In this document: positions 6,191 to 13,345 of the stretch, piece after piece | How positions within the stretch are numbered: position 1 is the first letter of the stretch | Layout: each line of letters starts with the position of its first letter | Origin: Clostridia bacterium | Lineage (GTDB): Bacteria; Bacillota; Clostridia; Oscillospirales; CAG-272 | Length of the DNA: 19,974 nucleotides | Reading direction: 5' to 3' | Assembly: GCA_029010655.1 (NCBI GenBank) | Contig: JAQXKW010000071.1 | Span: 1-19,974, forward strand | Translations under genes and position numbers: made by a program | Notes under the pieces: model-generated | What the model was told of the DNA's origin: nothing | Database searches by the model: none | Seen by the model: the letters and a program-made list of their open reading frames with translations, nothing else

Positions 6191-6499
6191 ATGGATGAAA
6201 AGAAAACGGCATTGATTTTTAAGGCGTTTTGCGACGAAAACCGCATTCGCATTCTGAAAATGCTCCGAAGCGGTGAAAAATGCGCCTGCAGGCTGCTTGA
6301 GGAACTCAATGTAACACAGCCTACCCTATCCCATCATATGAAAATTCTTTGCGATTCCGGAATTGTGGTTTGCCGCAAAGAGGGCAAATGGATGCACTAC
6401 TCCGTTTCCGAAAAAGGTGCAAAGGTTGCCGCAGACTGCTTAAAGGAGCTTACAACTGCCGATTGCAAATGTGAAAGCACGCCGTGCTGTGAAAAGTAA
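6191..6499 (+). CDS. ArsR/SmtB-family metal(loid)-responsive repressor
   Basis: 102 residues forming one winged helix-turn-helix domain. The recognition region is LLEELNVTQPTLSHHMKIL (residues 35-53) and the wing is CRKEGKWMHYSV. The EKCACRLL motif (Cys31, Cys33) sits where As(III)-sensing ArsR proteins carry CxC in helix 3. A second cysteine cluster lies at the C-terminus (Cys92, Cys94, Cys99, Cys100), giving ten cysteines in 102 residues. The family represses its own operon until the metal(loid) binds. I chose the ATG at 6191 because GGGAGG lies 10 bases ahead and the upstream in-frame codons overlap the promoter. Arsenic is the best guess for the ligand; another thiophilic metal or organoarsenical is possible. 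Confidence 0.92.
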   Translation: MDEKKTALIFKAFCDENRIRILKMLRSGEKCACRLLEELNVTQPTLSHHMKILCDSGIVVCRKEGKWMHYSVSEKGAKVAADCLKELTTADCKCESTPCCEK

Positions 6500-6522
6500 T
6501 GCAAAAAGCTTTTTTGCACGGC
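6481..6522 (+). other. Composite hairpin at the 3' end of the arsR-like gene
   Basis: GCCGTGC (6481-6487) and GCACGGC (6516-6522) form an outer 7-bp stem across the stop codon. GCAAAAA and TTTTTGC (6501-6517, loop GCT) form an alternative inner hairpin. No clean T tract follows, so it may limit read-through or stabilise the upstream message rather than act as a full terminator. Confidence 0.4.
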
Positions 6523-6536
6523 TGACTTTCAGGCTT

Positions 6537-6552
6537 AAATATAGACATATTT
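6537..6552. promoter_or_regulatory. Second candidate ArsR-type operator ahead of the permease gene
   Basis: AAATAT, loop AGAC, ATATTT is a perfect inverted repeat. It shares ATATAGACA with the operator at the arsR promoter and lies 33 bases upstream of the permease start. No strong promoter is visible beside it. Confidence 0.4.
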
Positions 6553-6584
6553 GAATACATTTATATTTGAAAGGAAAGCTTCAT

Positions 6585-7598
6585 ATGGAAGCAATAAAAA
6601 CTGCGTGGGATTTCTTTCAAAATGAAATCCTGGGCATGAGGTGGCTCAGCCGGCTGATTGGTTCGGCTTTGAACGCCTGCGGCTTAGACACAACGGGAAA
6701 AGTCGGCGGCAGTGTTCTGTTCTTTATTTACGATACCGTTAAAATAATGGTACTCTTAGGCGTTTTGATTCTGATTATTTCATATATTCAAAGCTACTTT
6801 CCGCCGGAGAGGACGAAAAAGATACTGGGGCGTTTTCACGGGCTTTGGGCAAATATTCTTGCCGCCCTGCTGGGCACGGTAACTCCGTTTTGCTCCTGCT
6901 CGTCTATCCCGCTGTTTATCGGATTTACAAGTGCGGGACTGCCGCTGGGGGTTACCTTTTCGTTTCTCATTTCCTCTCCCATGGTTGACCTGGGCAGTCT
7001 TGTTTTATTAATGAGTATTTTCGGGTGGAAGGTAGCGGTTATTTATGTCGTGCTCGGTCTTGTAATTGCGGTTTTCGGCGGCACGCTGATTGAAAAACTG
7101 CACCTCCAAAATCAGGTGGAGGAATATATCCGAAACGGTCATTCCATTGATATTCCGCAGGAGGAGCTGAGCTTCAAAGACCGCTTGAAATATGCGTGGG
7201 AGCAGGTGCTTTCCACCGCAAAAAAGGTTGCACCTTATGTGTTTATCGGCGTGGGGATAGGCGCAATTATTCACAACTGGATTCCCGAAGAATTTATCAT
7301 AAAGCTTATCGGAGACAACAATCCTTTCGGCGTTATTCTTGCGACTGCGGCGGGAGTTCCCATGTATGCGGATATATTCGGCACAATACCCATTGCGGAG
7401 GCACTTCTCGCAAAAGGCGCATTGCTTGGCGTGGTGCTGTCCTTTATGATGGCGGTTACCACCCTTTCCCTTCCGTCCATGATTATGCTACGCAAAGCGG
7501 TAAAGCCTAAACTGCTTGGCATCTTCATTGCAATCTGCACGGCAGGGATTATTATCGTAGGTTATTTCTTTAATTTGATTCAACCGTTAATTTTATAA
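6585..7598 (+). CDS. ArsP/DUF318-family permease
   Basis: 337 residues with about eight to nine hydrophobic segments in two halves around a charged cytoplasmic loop (about residues 175-215). The first half carries the family signature TPFCSCSSIPLFIGF with Cys103 and Cys105, followed by FLISSPMVDLGSLVLL. The second half has VPMYADIFGTIPIAEALLAKG. Members such as ArsP expel trivalent organoarsenicals, and others are uncharacterised permeases of the same fold. The ATG at 6585 is preceded by AAAGGAAA. A TTG at 6567 is less likely because it lies inside that ribosome site. With the ArsR-like gene upstream and a redoxin 20 bases downstream, this looks like an inducible export unit. The exact substrate cannot be read from the sequence. 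Confidence 0.9.
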   Translation: MEAIKTAWDFFQNEILGMRWLSRLIGSALNACGLDTTGKVGGSVLFFIYDTVKIMVLLGVLILIISYIQSYFPPERTKKILGRFHGLWANILAALLGTVTPFCSCSSIPLFIGFTSAGLPLGVTFSFLISSPMVDLGSLVLLMSIFGWKVAVIYVVLGLVIAVFGGTLIEKLHLQNQVEEYIRNGHSIDIPQEELSFKDRLKYAWEQVLSTAKKVAPYVFIGVGIGAIIHNWIPEEFIIKLIGDNNPFGVILATAAGVPMYADIFGTIPIAEALLAKGALLGVVLSFMMAVTTLSLPSMIMLRKAVKPKLLGIFIAICTAGIIIVGYFFNLIQPLIL

Positions 7599-7618
7599 AA
7601 AGTTCGGAGGTATTTTTT

Positions 7619-7993
7619 ATGTCACTTTTTAATTTGGGTAAGAAAAAGGAAGAAAAGAGCGCTCCCGCATGCTCCTGCGGCGGAGTGCGCCCTGCAAATG
7701 AAGTCAGCGAAACTGCAAATGCCTGCTGTCCCCAAGCGGAATGCGGAATTTGCTGTGTAAAGGTTTTGGGCGCTGGGTGCAAGTCCTGTCATCAGATGTT
7801 TGAAAATGCCAAAGAAGCCGTAAGCGCAATGGGGCTGTCGGTGGAAGTGGAATACGTCACCGACATGGAAAAGATCATGGAATACGGCGTTATGAGCATG
7901 CCCGCCCTTGTGGTCAATGAAAAGGTTGTATCAATGGGCAAGGTGCTGAAAGCGGACGATGTGGAAAGGCTTTTAAGCAATTTAGTCATTTGA
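7619..7993 (+). CDS. Thioredoxin-fold redox protein with cysteine-rich N-terminus
   Basis: 124 residues. The last 80 match the small 'redox-active disulfide protein 2' thioredoxin-fold family: KVLGAGCKSCHQMF with a Cys54-x-x-Cys57 pair, then YGVMSMPALVV with the cis-proline. The first 47 residues are unusual, with seven cysteines (18, 20, 36, 37, 42, 45, 46) in an otherwise flexible, charged segment that begins SLFNLGKKKEEK. The gene starts after GGAGG, 20 bases from the permease stop. Its family often accompanies ArsP-like permeases. It may reduce the substrate or hand thiophilic ions to the pump; this is inferred from context. Confidence 0.87.
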   Translation: MSLFNLGKKKEEKSAPACSCGGVRPANEVSETANACCPQAECGICCVKVLGAGCKSCHQMFENAKEAVSAMGLSVEVEYVTDMEKIMEYGVMSMPALVVNEKVVSMGKVLKADDVERLLSNLVI

Positions 7994-8044
7994 CAAAAAT
8001 ATGCAAATTCACAGGAAATCTGCGCTTTCTGCAATTTCTGCGTA

Positions 8045-8089
8045 CAAAAAAACGGGGCATGCCGAAAAAAGCGGTTTGCTCCGTTTTTT
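8045..8089 (+). terminator. Intrinsic terminator after the permease-redoxin operon
   Basis: An A-rich run and ACGGGGCATGCCG pair imperfectly with GCGGTTTGCTCCGT around AAAAAA and end in TTTTTT. Two mismatches and a G-T pair weaken the stem, but the overall form is a terminator. Confidence 0.75.
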
Positions 8090-8135
8090 ATTTGTCCCGT
8101 CGCAGATTTGTATTTGTGATGAAACAGGCGGACAT

Positions 8136-8151
8136 ATACTATATATTGTGG
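8136..8151. promoter_or_regulatory. Upstream NrdR box
   Basis: ATACTATATATTGTGG matches the remembered NrdR consensus (ACACWATATATWGTGT) at 14 of 16 positions. It overlaps a TATACT (8135-8140) that could serve as the -10 of a second, weaker promoter. Confidence 0.65.
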
Positions 8152-8260
8152 TTTTAAGCAAAAAAATCGGTTATTTTTTCCAACATATAGATTATTGTCC
8201 AAATTATCGCCGCAATATTTGTTAATAGTGCCGATTTTGGAATATGTAGGAGTTTTCCTA

Positions 8261-8290
8261 TTGACTAAGCACAATATATAGTGCTATAAT
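8261..8290 (+). promoter_or_regulatory. nrdD promoter with an NrdR box inside the spacer
   Basis: TTGACT (8261-8266), 18-base spacer, TATAAT (8285-8290). The NrdR-box-like palindrome GCACAATATATAGTGC (8269-8284) fills the spacer almost completely, so bound NrdR would block RNA polymerase. NrdR is the nucleotide-sensing repressor of ribonucleotide reductase genes; repression here follows from that established role. Confidence 0.9.
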
Positions 8291-8342
8291 GAATCCGCTG
8301 CCAAAATTAATAATAAATATTGACATATACAAGGAGAAGAAA

Positions 8343-10703
8343 ATGTATCAGGTACTGAAAAGAGACGGAAAAATCGTAGATTTTGACCTTTCAAAGATTT
8401 CGCAGGCTATCACCATGGCGTTTGAGGCACAGGAGAAGAACTTCGTTCCCTCCGTAATAGACTTTCTTGCGCTGAAGGTTACCGCCAATTTTGAGCCCAA
8501 AATCAAAGAGGGGCTTATCGCCGTAGAGGACATTCAGGACAGCGTTGAGTCCGTGCTGGTTCAGGCGGGCTATGACGATGTTGCAAAGGCATATATTCTT
8601 TACAGACGGCAGAGAGAAAAAGTCCGTAACATCGGCGGCACTCTTCTCGACTACAAGGAAATCGTTGACAACTACGTTAAAATCAACGACTGGAGAGTTA
8701 AGGAAAACTCCACCGTTACCTACTCCGTAGGCGGACTTATCCTTTCCAACTCCGGCGCAATTACGGCAAACTACTGGCTTTCCGAAATTTACGACGATGA
8801 AATTGCAAACGCTCACCGCAATGCGGACATTCATCTCCACGACCTTTCCATGCTTACCGGCTACTGCGCAGGCTGGTCTCTGAGACAGCTTATCAAAGAG
8901 GGCCTGGGCGGCGTTCCCGGAAAAATCACGTCTGCTCCCGCAAGCCATCTTGCAACCCTTTGCAACCAGATGGTAAACTTCCTGGGCATTATGCAGAATG
9001 AGTGGGCAGGCGCACAGGCGTTCTCCTCCTTCGACACATATCTGGCTCCCTTTGTTAAGGTAGACAACCTTTCCTACGAGCAGGTTAAAAAGTCCATTGA
9101 GAGCTTTATTTACGGCGTAAACACTCCCTCCCGCTGGGGAACTCAGGCTCCCTTCTCCAACATTACTCTGGACTGGACCGTTCCCGCAGACCTTGCGGAG
9201 CAGAAGTGCATTGTAGGCGGCAAGGAAATGGATTTCACCTACGGCGAATGCAAAAAAGAGATGGACATGGTAAACAAGGCGTTTATCGAAATCATGATTG
9301 AGGGCGACGCCAACGGCAGAGGCTTCCAGTATCCTATCCCCACCTACTCCATCACCCGTGATTTCGACTGGTCCGAAACGGAAAACAACAAGCTTCTCTT
9401 TGAGATGACTTCAAAATACGGCACGCCCTATTTCTCCAACTACATCAACTCCGACATGGAGCCCAGCGACGTCCGTTCCATGTGCTGCAGGCTTCGTCTT
9501 GACCTGAGAGAGCTTCGCAAAAAGTCCGGCGGCTTCTTCGGCTCCGGTGAGTCCACCGGCTCTATCGGCGTTGTTACCGTCAATATGCCCCGTATCGCTT
9601 ATCTTGCAGAGGACGAAAAGGACTTCTACCGCCGTCTTGACAAGATTATGGACATTTCCGCAAGAAGCCTGAAAATCAAGCGTGACGTTATTACAAAGCT
9701 CCTTGAGGAGGGACTTTATCCCTACACCAAGAGGTATTTGGGCACCTTTGAAAACCACTTCTCCACCATCGGTCTTGTGGGCATGAACGAGGTAGGTCTC
9801 AACGCAAAGTGGCTGGGCAAGGATATGACCCATGCCGAAACTCAGAAGTTCTCCGCCCAGGTTCTCGACCACATGAGAAACCGTCTTTCCGACTATCAGG
9901 AAAAATACGGCGACCTTTACAACCTGGAGGCAACTCCCGCAGAGTCCACCAGCTACCGTCTTGCTAAGCACGACAAGAAGCGCTTCCCCGACATTAAGAC
10001 CGCACACGAGGGCGCAACTCCTTACTACACCAACTCCTCTCACCTGCCCGTCGGCTTCACCGAAGATATTTTCTCGGCTCTGGACATTCAGGACGACCTG
10101 CAGACCAGATACACCTCAGGTACCGTGTTCCATGCGTTCCTGGGCGAAAAGATGCCCGACTGGAAGAGCGCCGCAAATCTTGTGCGCAAGATTGCCGAAA
10201 ACTACAAGCTCCCCTACTATACTCTGTCTCCCACATACTCCGTATGTAAGGATCACGGATATATTGCAGGAGAGGTTTACGAGTGTCCCCTTTGCGGCAA
10301 CAAGACAGAGGTTTATTCCAGAATTACCGGCTACTACCGTCCCGTTCAGAACTGGAACGACGGTAAAACTCAGGAGTTTAAGGACAGAGTTACCTACGAT
10401 ATTGAAAACTCCGTGCTTCGCCGCAACGGCTGTCCCTGCGACAGCGCCGAGGTTGACGACTCCGTTCTCGTTTCCGGCGGTGACAGCGAAATAATTCTCT
10501 TTGCCACAAAGACCTGTCCCAAGTGCAAGGTTGCCGCGTCCATGCTTGACAAAGCAGGAATTGCATACAGCAAAATGTACGTTGAGGACAACGAGCAGAA
10601 AGCCATAGCTTTGGGTCTGCGCCAGGCTCCCACCCTTGTTGCAGGCGGCAGGCTCTATGCGGAAATCGCAGGCGTCAGAGAATACATCAACAGCGTGGGC
10701 TGA
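8343..10703 (+). CDS. nrdD: Class III anaerobic ribonucleotide reductase with C-terminal glutaredoxin-like domain
   Basis: 786 residues; reduces ribonucleoside triphosphates under anaerobiosis with a glycyl radical. In order: an ATP-cone regulatory domain (about 1-90, MYQVLKRDGKIVDFDLSKIS), then the ten-stranded catalytic barrel with Cys175 (TGYCAGWSL) and a Cys381-Cys382 pair (SMCCRLRLDL). A zinc-binding segment follows (Cys635, His638, Cys648, Cys651) with the radical loop RITGYYRPVQNW at Gly663. After a short linker, residues 700-786 form a glutaredoxin/NrdH-like domain with the TCPKC pair (Cys725, Cys728) and QAPTLVAGG holding the cis-proline. That tail is absent from formate-dependent enzymes such as the T4 one. 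Start: ATG 8343 with AAGGAG ahead. An in-frame ATG at 8289 lies inside the -10 box and cannot be used from that promoter. No nrdG follows. Confidence 0.95.
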   Translation: MYQVLKRDGKIVDFDLSKISQAITMAFEAQEKNFVPSVIDFLALKVTANFEPKIKEGLIAVEDIQDSVESVLVQAGYDDVAKAYILYRRQREKVRNIGGTLLDYKEIVDNYVKINDWRVKENSTVTYSVGGLILSNSGAITANYWLSEIYDDEIANAHRNADIHLHDLSMLTGYCAGWSLRQLIKEGLGGVPGKITSAPASHLATLCNQMVNFLGIMQNEWAGAQAFSSFDTYLAPFVKVDNLSYEQVKKSIESFIYGVNTPSRWGTQAPFSNITLDWTVPADLAEQKCIVGGKEMDFTYGECKKEMDMVNKAFIEIMIEGDANGRGFQYPIPTYSITRDFDWSETENNKLLFEMTSKYGTPYFSNYINSDMEPSDVRSMCCRLRLDLRELRKKSGGFFGSGESTGSIGVVTVNMPRIAYLAEDEKDFYRRLDKIMDISARSLKIKRDVITKLLEEGLYPYTKRYLGTFENHFSTIGLVGMNEVGLNAKWLGKDMTHAETQKFSAQVLDHMRNRLSDYQEKYGDLYNLEATPAESTSYRLAKHDKKRFPDIKTAHEGATPYYTNSSHLPVGFTEDIFSALDIQDDLQTRYTSGTVFHAFLGEKMPDWKSAANLVRKIAENYKLPYYTLSPTYSVCKDHGYIAGEVYECPLCGNKTEVYSRITGYYRPVQNWNDGKTQEFKDRVTYDIENSVLRRNGCPCDSAEVDDSVLVSGGDSEIILFATKTCPKCKVAASMLDKAGIAYSKMYVEDNEQKAIALGLRQAPTLVAGGRLYAEIAGVREYINSVG

Positions 10704-10724
10704 TAATCAAAAAATCATAAGCTC

Positions 10725-10785
10725 GGCGGCAGAGCCGCCAATCGGGGGACGAATACGTCCGCCGTGCGGCGGCGGCTCTGCCGCC
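10725..10785. repeat. Nested inverted repeat between nrdD and trxB
   Basis: The 15-base arm 10725-10739 is the exact reverse complement of 10771-10785. Each arm is itself a hairpin (GGCGGC, loop AGA or TCT, GCCGCC), and the interval contains GGACG/CGTCC around AATA (10747-10760). No T tract follows, so it is more likely an mRNA-stabilising or attenuating structure, or a dispersed palindromic repeat, than a terminator. Confidence 0.8.
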
Positions 10786-10817
10786 ATTATTATACTTCGC
10801 ATACTCGGGAGTTACAC

Positions 10818-11732
10818 ATGTACGACATAATCATAGTAGGCGCAGGTCCTGCGGGACTTACCGCCGCAGTATATGCAAGAAGGGCGGAAAAGACCGCACT
10901 TATCCTTGAAAAAGCTACCTTCGGCGGGCAGATAACCTTCTCTCCCAAGGTGGAAAACTATCCCGGAATGAAAGCTGTCAGCGGAAACGAGCTTGCCGAC
11001 CTTATGGTGGAGCAGGCTTTGGAGCTGGGAGCCGAAATTGAACTTGGAGAGGTAAACAAAATAGAAGTAAACGGCGACGGCACAAAAACCGTTTTCACCG
11101 CCGAGGGCGGCACTTTTACGGGAAAAGCCATTATTCTCGCCACGGGAGCAAGGCACAGACTTCTTGGCGCACCGGGGGAAAAAGAGCTTATCGGACACGG
11201 CATATCCTTCTGCGCCGTTTGCGACGGAGCCTTCTATAAGGGCAAAGAGGTAGTTGTGGTAGGCGGCGGAAACTCCGCCTTGCAGGAGGCTTTGCTTCTT
11301 TCCGACGTTTGTTCAAAGGTGACCATGGTACAGAACCTGGACTTTTTCACGGGGGAAGAAAAGCTCCTCAGCACCTTAAAGCAGAAAGGAAATGTGGAAT
11401 TTATTACCGGAACCGTTGTATCGGGCTTTGAAGAAGAAAACGGCGAGCTGACTGCTGTAAAGGTAGTAAATTCTGCCGGATTTGAAAAAACTATCCGCAC
11501 AGACGGCGTATTTGTGGCAATAGGGCTTCAGCCTGACAACGACAGCTTTAAGGACGTAGCGGAGATCAACGAATGGGGATATTTTGACACAGACGAAAGC
11601 TGTGTTTCCAAAACCCCCGGAGTGTTCGTTGCAGGGGACTGCCGCTCAAAGCAAATCCGCCAGATAACAACCGCCGCCGCAGACGGCTCAATCTCGGCTC
11701 TTGCCGCCTGCAATTATATTGACAATCTTTAA
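10818..11732 (+). CDS. trxB: Thioredoxin reductase (NADPH, FAD)
   Basis: 304 residues, the standard low-molecular-weight TrxB size. It has an FAD-binding GAGPAG (residues 8-13) after the first strand, the redox pair CAVCDGA (Cys132, Cys135), an NADPH-binding VVGGGNSALQEA and the C-terminal FAD motif GVFVAGDCRSKQIRQITTAAADG. The enzyme moves electrons from NADPH to a thioredoxin-like partner. Here it follows NrdD, whose fused redoxin domain is the obvious candidate acceptor, though general thioredoxins are equally possible. The ATG at 10818 has GGGAG about 6 bases ahead. The upstream in-frame codon at 10764 lies within the inverted repeat. The gene shares a transcript with nrdD unless the intervening hairpin blocks it. 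Confidence 0.95.
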   Translation: MYDIIIVGAGPAGLTAAVYARRAEKTALILEKATFGGQITFSPKVENYPGMKAVSGNELADLMVEQALELGAEIELGEVNKIEVNGDGTKTVFTAEGGTFTGKAIILATGARHRLLGAPGEKELIGHGISFCAVCDGAFYKGKEVVVVGGGNSALQEALLLSDVCSKVTMVQNLDFFTGEEKLLSTLKQKGNVEFITGTVVSGFEEENGELTAVKVVNSAGFEKTIRTDGVFVAIGLQPDNDSFKDVAEINEWGYFDTDESCVSKTPGVFVAGDCRSKQIRQITTAAADGSISALAACNYIDNL

Positions 11733-11733
11733 T

Positions 11734-12387
11734 ATGGCAGATATTATTTTCTTTGATCTTGACGGAACCATTACCGACCCGAAGGTTGGAATTACCGGCG
11801 CCGTGGCGTACGCCGCAAAAAACTACTTGGGCATTGAAATCAAGGACACGGACACACTTACCTGCTTTATCGGGCCGCCCCTTGACGAATCCTTCAGGGT
11901 GCATTTCGGTCTGAGCGAAAGTCAGGCTAAAGAGGCTGTGGAGGTTTATCGGGAATATTACAGACCCCGCGGCGTATTTGAGAACACTGTCTATGAGGGA
12001 ATGCCCGAGCTGCTCCGTGACCTGAAGGCGGCGGGAAAAACCGTTGTTATGGCAACCTCAAAGCCGGAATATTTTGCAAAGCAGATTGCTGAGCATTACG
12101 GCTTTGCCGAATATTTTGACTGCATTACGGGAAGCACCATGGACGGCTCTCTTGTAAAAAAAGGGGACGTTATAAGGCTTGCCCTTAAACGTATCGGTAA
12201 CCCCCATACGGACAGGTGCGTTATGGTAGGCGACAGAATGCACGATATTGAAGGCGGAAAGGAAAACGGCATGCACACCGTGGGCGTGCTGTACGGCTAC
12301 GGAAGCCGCGAGGAAATGGAAGAACACGGCGCAGACGTAATTGTGCCCACCGTAAAAGCGTTGCGGGAATATCTTTTGGGACAATAA
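11734..12387 (+). CDS. HAD-superfamily phosphatase (phosphoglycolate phosphatase-like)
   Basis: 217 residues. HAD motif I is FFDLDGTITD (nucleophile Asp8, acid Asp10), motif II VMATSKP, the motif III lysine lies in LVKKGD, and motif IV is MVGDRMHDIEGG. A helical cap of about 70 residues lies between motifs I and II, the subclass IA arrangement of phosphoglycolate phosphatases, PpaX and some nucleotidases. The ATG starts one base after the trxB stop (TAATATG) and has no ribosome site of its own, so it is probably translated by coupling. Membership in a nucleotide-reduction operon suggests a nucleotide-related or repair phosphatase. The sequence does not fix the substrate. Confidence 0.9.
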   Translation: MADIIFFDLDGTITDPKVGITGAVAYAAKNYLGIEIKDTDTLTCFIGPPLDESFRVHFGLSESQAKEAVEVYREYYRPRGVFENTVYEGMPELLRDLKAAGKTVVMATSKPEYFAKQIAEHYGFAEYFDCITGSTMDGSLVKKGDVIRLALKRIGNPHTDRCVMVGDRMHDIEGGKENGMHTVGVLYGYGSREEMEEHGADVIVPTVKALREYLLGQ

Positions 12388-12394
12388 TTCACAT

Positions 12395-12439
12395 AAAAAA
12401 GCCGTATAAAGAAGCGTTGCTTCTTTATACGGCTTTTTT
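12395..12439. terminator. Bidirectional terminator between convergent genes
   Basis: A perfect 21-bp stem (arms 12395-12415 and 12419-12439) with loop GTT. AAAAAA at one end and TTTTTT at the other let it end both the HAD transcript and the oppositely oriented activase transcript. Confidence 0.95.
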
Positions 12440-12446
12440 CTATCCG

Positions 12447-13334
12447 TTACAGCACCTTTACACCTTTGCTTCGGAAAAACTTTTTTGCCGCCGAAATGTC
12501 GGCTTTGGTGGGAATATACTCTTTCCCCATTTGACTTTCCTGTCCGAGACGCCGGTTTTTCGACGAGCCGTAGGGGTGAAAGGGCAGCAGCTTTATGCCT
12601 CTGCAATGACGGATCTTACCATATATTTCGGCAATTGCAGAAAAACTGTCGCAGTCCATGTTTACGCCCTTTATCATAATGCACCGAAGCTCCGTTACAC
12701 AGCCGAGAGCGTCCGCCGCATAAAGGTTTTCAAGGATTTTTGAAAGGTCTGCTCCCGTATTTCTTTTGAGCCTTTCGGCGTTGCCGTCCTTTATATCCCA
12801 AAGAAACAAATCGCATATTTTCGACAGTTGACTAATATACTTTTTGGGAAACACGCCGCATGTCTCCATGGCGGTAGTAATTCCCCTGCTTTTTGCCATA
12901 GTCAGAAGCTCCGTTGCCGCATCAGGCTGTGCCATAGGCTCCCCGCCCGACAGGGTAATGCCGCCCGTATCTCCATAAAACGCCCTATCTTTTAACACGG
13001 CGTCGATTATCTCGTCGGTTTCAAGGGAATACGCGCATCTTTCAAGGGCATTTGAGGGGCAAGCCTCGGTACAGGCGAGACATCCTATACACTTGTCTCG
13101 GTCGATTTTGTGGGTCGGCCCGAAAGTATGCGCCCCTGCGGGGCATACCCTTTCGCACGCTCCGCAACCTATGCACAGAGAGTCCGTATAATAGAATTTC
13201 GGCGCACCGTTGCCCGTTTCCGGGTTATGGCACCAGGGGCATCGGAGGGGACAGCCTCTGAAAAAGACCGTTGTACGAACTCCGTCCCCGTCGTGAGTGG
13301 AAAATCTCTGTATTTTCGTAATTTCTGTTTTCAT
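12447..13334 (-). CDS. Glycyl radical enzyme activating enzyme (radical SAM, PflA family)
   Basis: 295 residues. The radical-SAM cluster motif RGCPLRCPWCHNPE has Cys28, Cys32 and Cys35. It is followed by two ferredoxin-like motifs, CIGCGACERVC (Cys54-64) and CIGCLACTEAC (Cys82-92), then TLSGGEPMAQP. Activases with the extra two-cluster insert serve glycyl radical eliminases and decarboxylases; pyruvate formate-lyase activase lacks the insert. It uses S-adenosylmethionine to place the radical on its partner, which lies 11 bases upstream in the same operon (stop at 13346). The length and the ATG at 13334 are normal for the group. Transcription ends at the shared hairpin 12395-12439. Confidence 0.95.
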   Translation of the reverse strand: MKTEITKIQRFSTHDGDGVRTTVFFRGCPLRCPWCHNPETGNGAPKFYYTDSLCIGCGACERVCPAGAHTFGPTHKIDRDKCIGCLACTEACPSNALERCAYSLETDEIIDAVLKDRAFYGDTGGITLSGGEPMAQPDAATELLTMAKSRGITTAMETCGVFPKKYISQLSKICDLFLWDIKDGNAERLKRNTGADLSKILENLYAADALGCVTELRCIMIKGVNMDCDSFSAIAEIYGKIRHCRGIKLLPFHPYGSSKNRRLGQESQMGKEYIPTKADISAAKKFFRSKGVKVL

Positions 13335-13345
13335 ACTGACAATCC

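Larger units (their letters stand above)
8090..8342. other. Regulatory leader of the anaerobic reductase operon
   Basis: No gene here (349 bases without one, counting from 7994). It holds two NrdR-box-like palindromes and the nrdD promoter. AAAATCGG (8163-8170) is the exact complement of CCGATTTT (8231-8238), which could close a 76-base stem-loop if transcription begins at the upstream box. No known riboswitch is recognisable. Confidence 0.55.

Noticed and set aside
8163..8238. Riboswitch ahead of nrdD
   Set aside because: Only one 8-bp long-range stem is visible and no known aptamer core. The NrdR boxes already explain the regulation.
8289..8342. Upstream in-frame ATG for nrdD
   Set aside because: The ATG overlaps the -10 box TATAAT, so it would not be transcribed from that promoter. 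ATG 8343 has a proper AAGGAG and starts the ATP-cone correctly.
9411..10043. A 210-residue minus-strand frame inside nrdD
   Set aside because: It is antisense to conserved NrdD codons and has no promoter or domain of its own.
12447..13334. Reading the activase as NrdG for the nearby NrdD
   Set aside because: It has two extra ferredoxin motifs and sits 11 bases after a different glycyl radical enzyme. NrdG proteins are shorter and lack that insert.
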